A DNA stretch of 64,000 bases, from assembly GCA_900471815.1 (NCBI GenBank), contig UICE01000005.1, positions 23,405-87,404 on the forward strand, given 5' to 3'. Shown here one piece after another: positions 1 through 9,512 of this stretch (positions are counted from its first letter, which is position 1; the number at the start of each line of letters is the position of its first letter). The notes below the pieces were generated by a model. That model had not been told where the DNA came from and did no database searches. It worked only from the letters and a program-made list of their open reading frames with translations. The translations under genes and the position numbers were made by a program. The DNA is from Hyphomicrobiales bacterium (lineage in GTDB: Bacteria > Pseudomonadota > Alphaproteobacteria > Rhizobiales > Rhizobiaceae).

Positions 1-1
1 T

Positions 2-190
2 GTCGACCATGTCATCGACGAGGTTGACTCTGAATCCAGCATCGATCTCCTTGTCACCAGTATGAAAACTGAAATCGAGTCCAGTCGATCTGAAGTTCCA
101 ACTGGCGCTACTAGATTAGGCCAACCGAGGAAACCTACAATGAAGATTAACAAGGTCATTGAGACATTTGGAAACGGGCCGCATAGGTGA
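2..190 (+). CDS. Possible 3' end of an unidentified protein (5' truncated)
   Basis: An open frame enters from the left edge of the window and stops at 188-190. It gives about 62 residues, hydrophilic, with an acidic start (VDHVIDEVDSESS) and a basic tail. I do not recognise a family. The composition is compatible with the C-terminus of a real protein, but an open frame this short could also be chance. No gene follows closely. Confidence 0.25.
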   Translation, partial: VDHVIDEVDSESSIDLLVTSMKTEIESSRSEVPTGATRLGQPRKPTMKINKVIETFGNGPHR

Positions 191-489
191 TAATCGTTGA
201 TCTTCGCCTCGAAAAACAGTCGACGCCCTGATATTGCGGGTGATCTTAACGACGGGGATCAGACTTCCATGAAAATCGCCCGGTTTCTGGCAAAGCAAAT
301 GCAGCGACTTCATGAGGCCGGCATCAGCGTTTATAAGAGTTTGCAACAGAACCCGCTTTTCTGCCGCGCCACTTCAAGGAGCGTAAAGAGATGACGAAAC
401 CTGATGCGGTTCTCGATCATGGCGCTACCACGCCTGGCAAAAACATGGCAAACGGTTCTTCCACCGTGCGCTTGAGATAGGCGGAATCC

Positions 490-1109
490 TACACTCGTAT
501 CAGCGAAATTATTGATTGCGCCCTGCCAGCTTCAAGCGATGCTCTCCTGTCTGCCAGATTTTCCCGGTCAATGGCGAGATCAGTTCTGGAAGCATAATCA
601 CCATTAGAAGACCTGTCCCGATAACGTGGAATCTGGATTTGCGTCTCCTGTCGGATATGGGACCCGGTTGGTCGACTCAGACCCGTGCTGGCATAGTTCT
701 GCTTGGCAGTCTGATTTGCCCGGTCGGTGGCGAGATCAGTTTGGGAGGCATAGTCACTATCCAGTCCGCTGTCCCGATCACGCGAGATCTGGTTTTACAT
801 CTCCTGTCCGACATAGGTCCCGGTTGGCCGACTCAAACCCCTACTAGTATAATTCTGTGTGGCGGTCTGATTTGCACGGTTTTCCCGCTCAACCTGCGCT
901 GCTTCACTGCGTATACCCGTCGGTGAGATACCCGTTACAGACGTCGGCGAGCGCGTCGGAGTCAGCGAAGTGTAGTGTAAAAGTAGGTGACGGCGAAGTT
1001 GAACATTCACGCATCCTGTCAGTGCGGCCAAGTAATCCTTGAAGGCGATGGCAAGCCGATTGATCGCGCCTCGCAGTGTGTTGGGATATGGCTGACAAGC
1101 CAAAGACAT
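490..1109 (-). pseudogene. Decayed repeat-containing hydrophilic ORF
   Basis: On the minus strand one frame runs from an ATG at 1109 to a TAG at 490-492, broken by one in-frame TAA at 795-797. The translated product is hydrophilic and rich in Asn, Gln, Arg and Ser, with a 52-residue repeat visible as LSRPTG and TDLA.DR blocks on both sides of the stop. Because the repeat continues in frame across the stop, this may be a gene killed by a nonsense mutation. The complementary plus strand is also open (516-926), so the coding strand is not proven. I do not recognise the family. Confidence 0.25.
557..890. repeat. Imperfect 156-bp tandem repeat (about 2.1 copies)
   Basis: Copies begin at 557, 713 and 869 with the core gattt.cccggt, and the same 156-bp spacing separates ggttggtcgactcag (666) from ggttggccgactcaa (822). 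The third copy is only about 20 bases long. The period is a multiple of three (52 codons), and both strands stay open through most of it, which fits an old repeat inside a protein gene rather than a non-coding array. Confidence 0.8.
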
Positions 1110-1348
1110 TGACCGTCATCTTACCCCATCTGGATACGATTTAAGTTCAGCGGAGCTAGGCTAGGCGGACAAATCGAATAGCGCCGATTAGCCCCGATGC
1201 GAAACCAATCAATGACTTAGCTGGAGCGCTGCCACACTCTGCATCGAAAGTTTGTCTACCGCGTTGTAGTAGATAGGGCTAGCAATTCTGCTTGGGCTCT
1301 AATTTCAGGCTGAACAGATGCTTCGGTTATGACGTGGAGAAATAAAGT

Positions 1349-1753
1349 ATGCAGATTCCAAAAGGTGCAACAGTCGCGGTGGCGGATGGCGAGAAGTTTA
1401 ATCTCTTTCAAAATATAAGCGACGACGCCGACCTCAAGCTGAAAGCGCTTCCTTATGCAGATGTTGATACCGATAGCAACAACGCCAGTGGTGGACGTAA
1501 AAGCAGTTCGGCGAACCCTGACCAAGGGCAGGCTGACGAGGATAATTTTGTGGGCGGTATCGCCGACGTTCTCAATCAACGAGTCCTAAAGGGTAAGATC
1601 ACCGGACTCGTCGTGATAGCAGCCCCAAAAGCGTTGGGAGAACTTCGTAAGCATTACCATAAGGAACTTGAGACGATCCTGATTGGCGAGATTGCAAAAG
1701 ATTTAACTGGTCATTCCATCCAAGACATTGAGAAATTGATTACTGCTGCTTGA
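1349..1753 (+). CDS. Host attachment family protein
   Basis: 134 residues. The start ATG has a GGAG box about 10 bases upstream. The sequence opens with a short beta-rich part (KGATVAVADGEKFNLFQN), has a low-complexity hydrophilic linker at about 45-65 (SGGRKSSSANPDQGQADED), and ends with a conserved helical part (VVIAAPKALGELRKHYHKEL) typical of the proteins annotated 'host attachment' (Pfam Host_attach, PF10116). The family name comes from plant- and host-associated alphaproteobacteria; the biochemical function is unknown. The gene stands alone between uncharacterised DNA on both sides. Family assignment is fairly sure, role is not. Confidence 0.75.
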   Translation: MQIPKGATVAVADGEKFNLFQNISDDADLKLKALPYADVDTDSNNASGGRKSSSANPDQGQADEDNFVGGIADVLNQRVLKGKITGLVVIAAPKALGELRKHYHKELETILIGEIAKDLTGHSIQDIEKLITAA

Positions 1754-1872
1754 CCAATTAATACAATCCACTGGAGCAACAGCCCAGTGGGTTCATTCTT
1801 ATCAATATCACTCACCCCGTTGGATACGGCAATCCGTGCACCGACGACGCCTCACGCAAACTTCGAGAGCAA

Positions 1873-2226
1873 TTGAAAACAGAAGTTGCAGAACCTGGGC
1901 AGTTATATGACCTGATTGCATCCATGCTATGCGAGTTCTCAATCTCAACTGAGCGCGAAGACACGGTCTACCGTCACATCCCACCATTTATCACCCACAC
2001 AGTTGAGGAAATCGGTGAATTGCCATCGACGAGTAGAGTGCCCCGTAGCCAAGACTTGGTAAGGGAAATGATACTGGCCTCAAAAGTTGAGTCTGTACAT
2101 CTGACAATCCAGCGACGGAGCTTGATAAAGGTGGATTACTCGAGCGACATTTGCTCAAGACAAGTTACGGCGGAGCTTAGCCGCGGAAGTTGGCTGATAA
2201 CGAATTACATCTCAAATTGTGACTAA
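1873..2226 (+). CDS. Hypothetical protein
   Basis: A 117-residue frame from a TTG at 1873; the frame remains open upstream to about 1786, so the true start is uncertain. The product is soluble, of mixed charge, with no signal peptide, membrane segment or recognisable motif, and two Cys near the middle and end. It lies 120 bases after the host-attachment gene on the same strand. I do not recognise it. It may be a real orphan gene or a chance frame. Confidence 0.3.
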   Translation: MKTEVAEPGQLYDLIASMLCEFSISTEREDTVYRHIPPFITHTVEEIGELPSTSRVPRSQDLVREMILASKVESVHLTIQRRSLIKVDYSSDICSRQVTAELSRGSWLITNYISNCD

Positions 2227-2312
2227 CTGGCTAATTTTGCAGCTCTGGGTTTCAGGGCACTACTGCACGGAGTGGTTTGCTTTGAGCATAAGGATGAAGG
2301 AAAGGTCTGATC

Positions 2313-2462
2313 GTGGCAAAACCAATAGGATATCAAGGTAACGGCCCTATTAAAGAGGGCCACGGCGCACGAGTGATCAAATTTCTAAAGACTAGGCAGG
2401 GGCAACCCACAATCGTCCACATGGCAGACGGCAGTAAAATTATCGTGTACGACTTCGCGTGA
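2313..2462 (+). CDS. Small basic protein, 49 aa, unknown
   Basis: A short frame starts with GTG at 2313, seven bases after an AAGGAAAGG ribosome binding site (2297-2305), and stops at 2460-2462. The product is basic at the N-terminus and ends in a beta-like stretch (HMADGSKIIVYDFA). It has no signal peptide or Cys. The good ribosome site and balanced composition suggest a genuine small gene. I do not recognise the family. Confidence 0.45.
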   Translation: MAKPIGYQGNGPIKEGHGARVIKFLKTRQGQPTIVHMADGSKIIVYDFA

Positions 2463-2737
2463 GGACGAGATGGCGGTGATTGGTGGGAGCATGCGACGAC
2501 CAACATCTTCGAAGAATCCACCATCAATTTCTGGTCATGTATCAAACCGGCGCATGCCACTGACGGACCATAGAGAAGAGCGCGTCCGAGAGAATGGTTT
2601 TCGTTGGTGCCGCATAAAACCAGTTATTTACATCCCTGTTGATTGGAAGATCGGCTTTTTGTGTTATCGTTAAAAAAGGATAACGACCAACTCAAGCCAG
2701 CACCAGTAGCGTGCACAGCCAGATGCGGGATATCAAA

Positions 2738-3196
2738 ATGATCACTTTCAAGCTGAACGGTCAGGAAAGAACTTTCGACGGAGATCCCGATACTCCGTTG
2801 CTCTGGGTCCTGCGCGATTTCGAAAAACTTACCGGCACCAAATATGGTTGCGGCATAGCCCAGTGCGGCGCCTGCACCGTTCATCTGGACGGCACGACGC
2901 GCCGCAGTTGCATTACGCCGATTGCAACTGTTGAGGGATCGGAGGTTGTTACCATCGAGGGCATCGAAGGCAAGGAGGCTGAAGCCATTCAGAAAGCTTG
3001 GGTCGCGATCGACGTGCCGCAATGCGGCTATTGCCAGTCCGGGCAGATCATGTCTGCCGTGTCGCTGCTGCAGATGACGCCAAAGCCGACTGACGATGAT
3101 ATCGACGGGGCGATGGTGGGCAATATCTGCCGCTGCGCCACCTACCACCGCATCCGGCAGGCGATTCACAATGCTGCCGATACGATGGAGGGTTGA
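2738..3196 (+). CDS. 2Fe-2S subunit of isoquinoline 1-oxidoreductase-like molybdenum hydroxylase
   Basis: 152 residues, the small electron-transfer subunit of a xanthine-oxidase-family hydroxylase. Eight cysteines bind two [2Fe-2S] clusters: the plant-ferredoxin type at C38, C43, C46 and C58, and the helical type at C96, C99, C131 and C133 (CGYCQSG and [10 protein letters not shown]). The chosen ATG at 2738 follows a GCGGGA box; an earlier in-frame ATG at 2723 is possible. Only three bases separate it from the Mo subunit, so the two are co-transcribed. The substrate is unknown: IorAB-type enzymes hydroxylate N-heterocycles or oxidise aldehydes, and many homologues are uncharacterised. Confidence 0.93.
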   Translation: MITFKLNGQERTFDGDPDTPLLWVLRDFEKLTGTKYGCGIAQCGACTVHLDGTTRRSCITPIATVEGSEVVTIEGIEGKEAEAIQKAWVAIDVPQCGYCQSGQIMSAVSLLQMTPKPTDDDIDGAMVGNICRCATYHRIRQAIHNAADTMEG

Positions 3197-3199
3197 GCC

Positions 3200-5356
3200 A
3201 TGACCTTGCACACGATCACAAGCACACGCCGCTCGTTTCTGGCAAGCGCTGGCCTTGTCATAGGTTTCACCCTCGCGCCCAGAATGTTCTCGGCGGGGGC
3301 GTCGCAAGGTGTCCAGGCGGGCGGCGACAGCGCATTGTCGCCGATGAATGCCTTCGTAAAGATCGGCGCCGATGACACGGTGACGGTTTTGTCCAAACAT
3401 ATCGAATTTGGTCAGGGCCCATTTACCGGCCTTGCCACCATCGTGGCGGAAGAGCTTGACGCCGACTGGAGCCAGATGCGGGCCGTTCACTCCCCAGCGG
3501 ATGACAAGGTCTATGCCAATCTCATGTTTGGCTTGCAGGGCACTGGCGGCTCCACATCGATTGCCAATTCCTACGAGCAGCTTCGCAAGGCCGGCGCCAC
3601 GGCACGGGCCATGCTGGTCGCTGCCGCCGCAGAGGAGTGGAAGGTCCCGGCCAGCGAGATCACGGTCGAGAAAGGCCGCATCAAACATGCGGCGTCGTCT
3701 AAGGAAAGCGGTTTTGGCGCATTCGCCGGCAAAGCCGCGGCCCACACGCCGCCTGCCGAACCCAAGCTGAAGGATCCCAAGGATTTCGTCCTCATCGGAC
3801 AGGAGCTTCCGAAGCTCGATACGGTCAGCAAGACCAATGGCAAGGCCGTTTTCACGCTCGATGTGAGCGCGGACAATATACTGTATGCAACGGTCGCCCA
3901 TCCGGAACATTTCGGAGCAACAGTAAAATCCTTTGACGATGCGGAAGCCCGGAAAGTGCAGGGAGTCGTTGACATCAAACAGATCCCTCAGGGTGTCGCC
4001 GTCTATGCGGAAAACACCTTTGCAGCACTCAAGGGCCGTGCGGCGCTCACAATCGAATGGGACCTTGCCAAGGCAGAGACCCGCTCAAGCGAGCAGCTTA
4101 CGGCGGATTATGAAAAACTCTTCGCCGAGAAGGGTCTTCAGGCGACCAATAATGGCGATGTCGACAAGGCCTTCACCGGCCAGGGCGTGCAGAGTCTGGA
4201 AGCCGTGCTTGCATTCCCCTTCCTCGCCCATGCCCCGATGGAACCGCTCGACGCCGTTTTCATCAGGGCTGCCGACGGCTCTCTCGATATCTATACCGGC
4301 GCGCAATTCCCGGGAATGGACAAAAGCACAGCTGCCAAGGTTCTCGGGCTGGACCCGGAAAAAGTACGGGTGAACACCCAGATTACCGGCGGCAGTTTCG
4401 GTCGGAAAGCCCAGTTCGGCTCGCCCTATATGCAGGAAGCTGCGGCGGTTTTCGCAGCCACCGACGGCAGCCGCCCCCTCAAGCACATGTGGACGCGCGA
4501 AGACGACATTCGCGGCGGTTATTACCGGCCCATGTATGTCCACAAGATGCGCGGCGCAATGGATGCTGACGGCAAGATCGTCGGCTGGGATCAGACCATC
4601 GTCGGTCAATCCATCATGGCCAAGGCTGATCTCGACGAGACTTCGGTCGAAGGGGCTTCCAACCTGCCCTATGACATACCCAATTTGCGTGTCATGTCGC
4701 ATAACACCACGCTTGTGGTGCCACCGCTCTGGTGGCGCTCGGTCGGCCATACCCATACGGGATTCGCCGTTGAAACATTCGTTGACGAACTGCTCGAAAA
4801 GGTGGGCAAAGACCCCGTCGAAGGGCGCTTGGCCCTCCTGACCAAGGAGCCCCGGCATATGGCGACATTGAAGAAGGTTGCCGAGATGGCCGCCTGGGGT
4901 TCCCCTGCCCCGGAAGGATGCCAGCGCGGTGTTGCCGTCGTCAAGAGCTTCGGCAGCTATGTGGCCCAAATCGTCGAAGTGTCGATCGGCGAAGATGGTT
5001 CTCCCCGGGTGCATAAAGTGTGGTGCGCCGTCGATTGCGGTATCGCGATCAATCCCAATGTCATCAAGGCCCAGATGGAGGGCGGCATTGGATACGGCCT
5101 TGGCGCTGTCCTGTTCGATGCCATAACGCTTGCTCAGGGCGGAAAGATCATCCAGTCGAACTTTCACGACTATCGCTCGTTGCGCATCAATGAGATGCCG
5201 GTTGTCGACGTCGCGATCATCCCATCAGCCGAACCGCCGACCGGTGTCGGCGAGCCCGGTGTTCCGCCTGTGGGTCCGGCGGTCGCCAATGCCTGGCGGC
5301 GGTTGACCAATAGCCCGGTACGGCGTTTGCCGATCGTCAATGTTCTTTCCGCTTAA
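3200..5356 (+). CDS. Molybdopterin-binding subunit of IorB-like aldehyde/N-heterocycle oxidoreductase
   Basis: 718 residues, one polypeptide of the IorB type. The N-terminus is a Tat signal ([18 protein letters not shown]), so the mature enzyme acts in the periplasm and carries the Fe-S subunit with it. GGSFGRK near residue 397 is the conserved Mo-cofactor loop, and [17 protein letters not shown] near 680-696 contains the catalytic Glu of the family. A GGAGG ribosome site precedes the ATG. It is followed 11 bases later by a cytochrome c gene, which probably takes the electrons to the respiratory chain. A MocA-like nucleotidyltransferase downstream on the other strand would supply the CMP form of the cofactor. 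Confidence 0.93.
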   Translation: MTLHTITSTRRSFLASAGLVIGFTLAPRMFSAGASQGVQAGGDSALSPMNAFVKIGADDTVTVLSKHIEFGQGPFTGLATIVAEELDADWSQMRAVHSPADDKVYANLMFGLQGTGGSTSIANSYEQLRKAGATARAMLVAAAAEEWKVPASEITVEKGRIKHAASSKESGFGAFAGKAAAHTPPAEPKLKDPKDFVLIGQELPKLDTVSKTNGKAVFTLDVSADNILYATVAHPEHFGATVKSFDDAEARKVQGVVDIKQIPQGVAVYAENTFAALKGRAALTIEWDLAKAETRSSEQLTADYEKLFAEKGLQATNNGDVDKAFTGQGVQSLEAVLAFPFLAHAPMEPLDAVFIRAADGSLDIYTGAQFPGMDKSTAAKVLGLDPEKVRVNTQITGGSFGRKAQFGSPYMQEAAAVFAATDGSRPLKHMWTREDDIRGGYYRPMYVHKMRGAMDADGKIVGWDQTIVGQSIMAKADLDETSVEGASNLPYDIPNLRVMSHNTTLVVPPLWWRSVGHTHTGFAVETFVDELLEKVGKDPVEGRLALLTKEPRHMATLKKVAEMAAWGSPAPEGCQRGVAVVKSFGSYVAQIVEVSIGEDGSPRVHKVWCAVDCGIAINPNVIKAQMEGGIGYGLGAVLFDAITLAQGGKIIQSNFHDYRSLRINEMPVVDVAIIPSAEPPTGVGEPGVPPVGPAVANAWRRLTNSPVRRLPIVNVLSA

Positions 5357-5367
5357 GGGGACGCAGG

Positions 5368-6018
5368 ATGATACGAAACATTACGTTCACCTCGATATCC
5401 GTGTGCCTTGTCCTCAATGCGGTCATCGCTGTTTCCAACATTTCGTTCGCGCAGGACAAGGTTGTTCCTGTGTCTGCCGATTTGAAACCGGCATCCACCT
5501 TTCAATCGATCTCCAACGAAAAACAGCGCTCGGTTGCGCTTTTCGAAGAGGCCGGCAAGGTCATCCAGCACCCCCGCTGCGTCAATTGCCACCCGGCAAC
5601 CGACAGGCCGCTGCAGAACATCTCCATGCATCCGCATCAGCCTCCGGTTACCCGCGGTGAAGGAGGTATGGGTGTTCCGGGAATGATGTGCACCACCTGC
5701 CATAGCTCGGAGAATGTTACGGTCATCGGGCAAGCGGAAACACTTAAAAGCATCCCCGGCAATCCAAACTGGCATCTGGCGCCGATCGAAATGGCCTGGG
5801 AAGGCAAGTCTTTGGGCGCCATCTGCACGCAGATAAAAGATCCGCAGCGCAATGGCGGCAAATCGCTCGACGAAATCGTCGAACATATGGCCCATGACGA
5901 TCTGGTCGGCTGGGGCTGGAAGCCTGGCGAAGGCCGTGAACCGGTCCCGGGAACTCAGGAAGCATTCGGAGAATTGATTAAGGCATGGGTCCAGACCGGC
6001 GCAGCGTGTCCGCTGTAA
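5368..6018 (+). CDS. Periplasmic di-haem cytochrome c, partner of the Mo hydroxylase
   Basis: 216 residues with a Sec signal peptide (about 1-28, ending NISFA). Two haem c sites are visible: CVNCH at 71-75 and CTTCH at 108-112. The gene lies 11 bases after the Mo subunit, so it is almost certainly the physiological electron acceptor of that enzyme. Its Isc10p/hypothetical-cytochrome-like architecture lacks further CxxCH sites. It could instead be a one-haem protein with a structural second motif, but both motifs are complete. Confidence 0.88.
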   Translation: MIRNITFTSISVCLVLNAVIAVSNISFAQDKVVPVSADLKPASTFQSISNEKQRSVALFEEAGKVIQHPRCVNCHPATDRPLQNISMHPHQPPVTRGEGGMGVPGMMCTTCHSSENVTVIGQAETLKSIPGNPNWHLAPIEMAWEGKSLGAICTQIKDPQRNGGKSLDEIVEHMAHDDLVGWGWKPGEGREPVPGTQEAFGELIKAWVQTGAACPL

Positions 6019-6327
6019 TATCCAATTGCGAGGAGGGATTTGCGTTTTGCAGCCGATTCATCAGACAGTGGCTTAAAGTTCTGGCGAAGCAGCACCGTCG
6101 CAAGGTGCTTAAACGGCCGTCCGTAATGATGCTGTTTTGTGGCTATGTTTCAGCGGTTGTACGAAACTGCAATTGCTGCAGAAGCGGTCGCAGTCATTGC
6201 TAATGGTTTTGATCGCTATTTGCGCCCAGGGGAAAGTCTCCATTTTTCGACATCGGCTTCCTTGCGGAGGTAGGGAGCTGGTCTCAATTTATCAGATGCT
6301 GACGAGCAATCATCTGGAACATACCAC
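6019..6327. other. Non-coding stretch between convergent genes
   Basis: About 310 bases between the cytochrome c gene (plus) and the MocA-like gene (minus). Short frames exist but none has a convincing ribosome site or recognisable product. I see no strong terminator hairpin. Confidence 0.5.
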
Positions 6328-6966
6328 TTATGGCCCAGTTTGGCTGGCCTCTCCATCAAGCAACCCGCCCGCTGCAATGATTGCTTCCGGTGTGTCTACG
6401 TCGTGGATGGCTGCATTTCCGATCTCCACCTCAATTACATCAGGCTCGAAGGCATCCAATATTTGTCGGGCGCCGAAATCGCCTTTCAATGTGGTCAGCC
6501 TTTCGTAGAACGTTGAGGGCAGGATGATCGGGTGACCTGGCACCCTTCCCGATACAGCCCGAACAATGAAGTTGCCCTTGTTCTCTCGAAATATCGTGAT
6601 CAGTCTATTCAAATGTTCAGTTTCCACTTTCGGCATATCGGCAAGCAAGACTATTGCGCCGGCGGCGGAACTTACGTGTTCTTCGGAAATTCCAGCCGCA
6701 ATAGAGCTGGCTATACCTACCGAAAAGTCCGGGTTATGGACAACATGGGCGCCCATGCCATCAATGCAACTCTCTATATCTTCCCGCTTATAGCCTGTGA
6801 CAATCGTAACGGACGACGACATGCTTGCCATTGCGATTGCAACCGTTCGTTTAATTAGCGGGGTGCCATCAAACTTTGCCAGCAATTTATGACTATGATT
6901 GCGCATTCTGGTTGCCTGACCGGCTGCCAGTATAACTGCCGCGATGGTAATCTCGGGTAACTCCAT
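6328..6966 (-). CDS. MocA-like molybdenum cofactor cytidylyltransferase / NTP transferase
   Basis: 212 residues. The N-terminal motif LAAGQATRMRNHSHKLL is the nucleotide-binding loop of the MobA/MocA nucleotidyltransferases, and LADMP (near 107) and GHPI (near 144) are the other family signatures. Such enzymes join CMP (MocA) or GMP (MobA) to molybdopterin in the cytoplasm. The position, convergent with the xanthine-oxidase-family genes 300 bases away, favours MocA and the MCD form that these hydroxylases use. A ubiquinone- or sugar-nucleotide-type role is less likely. Confidence 0.8.
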   Translation of the reverse strand: MELPEITIAAVILAAGQATRMRNHSHKLLAKFDGTPLIKRTVAIAMASMSSSVTIVTGYKREDIESCIDGMGAHVVHNPDFSVGIASSIAAGISEEHVSSAAGAIVLLADMPKVETEHLNRLITIFRENKGNFIVRAVSGRVPGHPIILPSTFYERLTTLKGDFGARQILDAFEPDVIEVEIGNAAIHDVDTPEAIIAAGGLLDGEASQTGP

Positions 6967-7513
6967 AGCTCAGTGTACCTGAAAAAATCTCCGCATTGAA
7001 TGGAATTGAACGCACGACCTACGACTGTGTGTAAAAGGGGAAGTTGTCAGCAATCCTTTCTTGAAAATGCCGATAATATGCGATTTTCGACCGTTTTTGA
7101 TCGGTTCCTCAAAGTCTACAATGGCCTTAAAGTTCGCATGCGGCCAAGTATCTTACGCCAGCGATGCCTGGCAGCGCCGCACGTGCAAATTTCTTGATCT
7201 AACTTTTACGGAGCAGTTTGGCGGGGCATTTGAGTTTTTATCTGTGATTGTTCATCGCTGTGACGGATCTTGATTGGACCACCCGTCAGGCACCGTTAAC
7301 CCTGTGCTAGGGTTTGCCGCACCTTGGGAGGGGATGATGAATGCAAATAGAATGCCACAATCTATGATCTTAAAGAGCTCAAGAGTTCGTTCGTCAGATA
7401 TCAGAGCGAATTCTAGCAAGGGTATCTTCGGTGAGGTCAAAATTCGTATGGAAAGCACGGGCCACAACTGTCTATATGGCAACGCAACGAAACAATGATG
7501 CCCGGCCATTTTG
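6967..7513. other. Long gene-poor stretch, contains a dispersed repeat
   Basis: About 550 bases between the MocA-like gene and a DUF551-like gene. It holds repeat copy A (7039-7133). A possible 54-codon frame starts at the ATG at 7335 behind GGGAGGGG, but the product has no recognisable features. Nothing else is supported. Confidence 0.5.
7039..7133 (+). repeat. Dispersed direct repeat, copy A (left flank of C1 island)
   Basis: This 95-base stretch aligns with 54655-54751 in the same orientation. Shared blocks are ggaagttgtcag at the left end, aaatgccgataata (7065-7078), gtctacaat near the right end, and cctt.aaagt at the edge. The order and spacing are kept, with a few small gaps. Both copies are intergenic. 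The segment between them contains all C1 genes from fhc to cbbR. Confidence 0.7.
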
Positions 7514-7762
7514 CTAGTATAAGGAATTTGCTTCCCCATCAGGACCAACAGGAATGGGCATCCAATGGGTAATTTTACCATGCCCTTTCGAGCCCATAAG
7601 GAGCTCCTCACCCAACTTTTGATTGTCGTACATAGGTATCACCCATATATCGCAAAATATTGAATCTGTTGCGCGGAATCCTGTGCCATCATCACGCATG
7701 ATCCAGAGATCGACGGCAGTTCCATCAGTCGGCGCCGTCTCGATGGGTCTCCATTCGGTCAT
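7514..7762 (-). CDS. DUF551-like small protein
   Basis: 82 residues beginning with MTEWRPIETAPTDGT and ending with the typical ITHWMPIP motif, both signatures of DUF551-type proteins often seen in phages and integrated elements. Function is unknown. The start lies 29 bases after the fhcC stop on the same strand, so it could be read through from the fhc operon, yet nothing links it functionally to C1 metabolism. It may mark an old mobile-element junction. Confidence 0.7.
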   Translation of the reverse strand: MTEWRPIETAPTDGTAVDLWIMRDDGTGFRATDSIFCDIWVIPMYDNQKLGEELLMGSKGHGKITHWMPIPVGPDGEANSLY

Positions 7763-7791
7763 ATCTCCATCCTTCGCTCCTGTGCAGTGCC

Positions 7792-8607
7792 CTAAAATTT
7801 CCGACGGAACAGAATCTCGCCTTTGCCCAAGACCGCATTGTCGCCGCCATATCTGCCCGGTCTATCCCCCAGCAATGGCCGGTTCATAATTTTCTCACGC
7901 ATGAGAAATCGGTCAAATAGGCTGGAGAAGGCGATATCCGGTTCTCCGCATGGCACGAAGGTTGGCGAAAGTTCGGTGGGGTGGCGGTCAAACAGAATCG
8001 AGCCACGTTTCATCAAATAGCCGGGAACAGCCCCAACACGTCCGGCAATGGCAATTGTTCCGGCAATCATGCGGTATCCAGCATAGCCACCGCAGCCTTT
8101 ACCTATTGCGATGATACCGCGCCGCAGACGGTCACCCGCATAATCCGACGCCTTGCCGCGTACGATCAGCAATCCGCCACTCATTCCGACCATTTCGCCT
8201 GCAAGTGGCCCACCCAGATAGCTTCCCGTATTGCCCTTGATCTCTATGCGACCATCAATCATGCCTGAACCTGCATGATCGTCGGCACTACCTTGGATAG
8301 TCAGGGAGCCTCCCGACATTTTCCTGCCTGCCTCCCTGCCGACATCGCCATCCACACGAATCGATCCTGCTGTCAGCCCGGCACCAACTCTATCGAAACG
8401 TTTGGTACTCCCTTCAAAAACGATCGAATGTAAATCGGTGCCTGAAACATTGAATACATCGCCGACCATTACCGGGTGAGAACTGGTTCCAATTCGCAGC
8501 TTCGCAATTTGAACCTGAGAGAGTCCGGCAAGCCTCGAAGGTGTCAGCGGTGAAAGGTCAAGGCGCTCTTCCGGCTCGGAGAGAATTGCGAAGGTAAGCG
8601 CTTTCAT
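7792..8607 (-). CDS. fhcC: Formyltransferase/hydrolase complex subunit C
   Basis: 271 residues. It is the homologue of archaeal formylmethanofuran dehydrogenase subunit C and of the GltS C-domain fold, seen as a run of G-rich right-handed beta-helix repeats from about 60 to 200 (for example GGSLTIQGSADDHAGSGM). It is a structural subunit of the cytoplasmic Fhc complex that turns 5-formyl-H4MPT into formate by way of formylmethylofuran. It is last in fhcB-A-D-C, overlapping fhcD by four bases, so translation is coupled. Confidence 0.95.
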   Translation of the reverse strand: MKALTFAILSEPEERLDLSPLTPSRLAGLSQVQIAKLRIGTSSHPVMVGDVFNVSGTDLHSIVFEGSTKRFDRVGAGLTAGSIRVDGDVGREAGRKMSGGSLTIQGSADDHAGSGMIDGRIEIKGNTGSYLGGPLAGEMVGMSGGLLIVRGKASDYAGDRLRRGIIAIGKGCGGYAGYRMIAGTIAIAGRVGAVPGYLMKRGSILFDRHPTELSPTFVPCGEPDIAFSSLFDRFLMREKIMNRPLLGDRPGRYGGDNAVLGKGEILFRRKF

Positions 8608-9512
8608 GGGAGCAAATCCTTCAGATGATAATGAAATTTCCCAAGCTTGCCGCCGTAATTTCCCGCACTGATCCGCAGAGCGCCCTTTTTCGGGCCAAGC
8701 GAAATGGCGGCTTTTATGCCGGCCCGCATGGCGGCCGCAACAGTCTCCTCTGTTTCACCATCGATAACGACTTCCAGAACCGAATTGATCTCAGGCGTAA
8801 GTGCACTGTCGACTACACCGCGCAATGTCGGGGCGAAGGCTTCGTTGGTCGAAGCCATCACACCCTTATATTTAGCGCCAATCTTGGAGCCCGATCGGAC
8901 AACGCCGCCTGGAAATGGCATGATCGCCCCGGGGATTCTCGCGATGGCTGCCACGGCATGCTCGGCCGCATTCAGCGCCTTGTCGCTGTCGGCAGCGAGA
9001 AACAGCAAATTGCCCCCCCCGACTGCAAGCTTACTGAGACCTGTGGTGGCTTCGCAGAGAAACTCTCCATCCATGACGGGAACACGCCAATAGTGTTTTC
9101 CGCCGAATTTCTTCGATATCTGCCAACCGTCGCCGAAATACCGCAACGCATTGCCGAGATTGAGGGACGCCGTGCCTTCAAGGTCGGCGAAACAGGCGCT
9201 GCCAGGCGAGGTCAGCACGCATTGGCCGAGACGGTTTTTCAACTGTTTTTGCAATTCATCCGTACCCATGGCGAAAATCATCACCCGGCAGCCGGGGCGG
9301 CCGTCAGGCGTTTGCGACGCTGGCAACTCCACATCGATCGCTGCCTCGCAACCGCACCCGATTACCGAAGTTGCAAAGCCGGTCATGGTGATGGCCGCCT
9401 GCCGTGCCCATTTCAGCGAGGGCGCGGTAATGATGATGGCGGTCGCACGCATGCCAAAGGCTTCGGCAAATGTATCGTCTATCAGAACACCATTGCGGAT
9501 CAGCTGTTGCAT
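8604..9512 (-). CDS. fhcD: Formyl-MFR:H4MPT formyltransferase (Fhc subunit D)
   Basis: 302 residues, full length for Ftr/FhcD. It transfers the formyl group between 5-formyl-tetrahydromethanopterin and methylofuran inside the Fhc complex. The N-terminus (IDDTFAEAFGMRATAIIITA) and the internal GGGNLLFLA and PGGVVRSGSKIGAKYK blocks are those of the family. It overlaps fhcA by 13 bases upstream and fhcC by four bases downstream, so all four subunits are tightly coupled. Confidence 0.96.
   Translation of the reverse strand: MQQLIRNGVLIDDTFAEAFGMRATAIIITAPSLKWARQAAITMTGFATSVIGCGCEAAIDVELPASQTPDGRPGCRVMIFAMGTDELQKQLKNRLGQCVLTSPGSACFADLEGTASLNLGNALRYFGDGWQISKKFGGKHYWRVPVMDGEFLCEATTGLSKLAVGGGNLLFLAADSDKALNAAEHAVAAIARIPGAIMPFPGGVVRSGSKIGAKYKGVMASTNEAFAPTLRGVVDSALTPEINSVLEVVIDGETEETVAAAMRAGIKAAISLGPKKGALRISAGNYGGKLGKFHYHLKDLLP

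Noticed and set aside
557-890. CRISPR array
   Set aside because: The unit is 156 bp, repeated only about twice, with no short repeat-spacer pattern and no cas genes.
516-926. 136-codon plus-strand frame through the 156-bp repeat
   Set aside because: Hydrophobic product without a start site or family; it is explained by the repeat. It is kept only as a reason for doubt about the coding strand.
2624-3910. 428-codon minus-strand frame over the Mo hydroxylase genes
   Set aside because: Antisense to the 2Fe-2S and Mo subunits, whose motifs are intact; rich in Arg and His as expected of a shadow.
7252-7611. 119-codon minus-strand frame and overlapping 74-codon plus-strand frame
   Set aside because: Neither has recognisable features; they overlap each other and the DUF551-like gene, so no choice can be supported.
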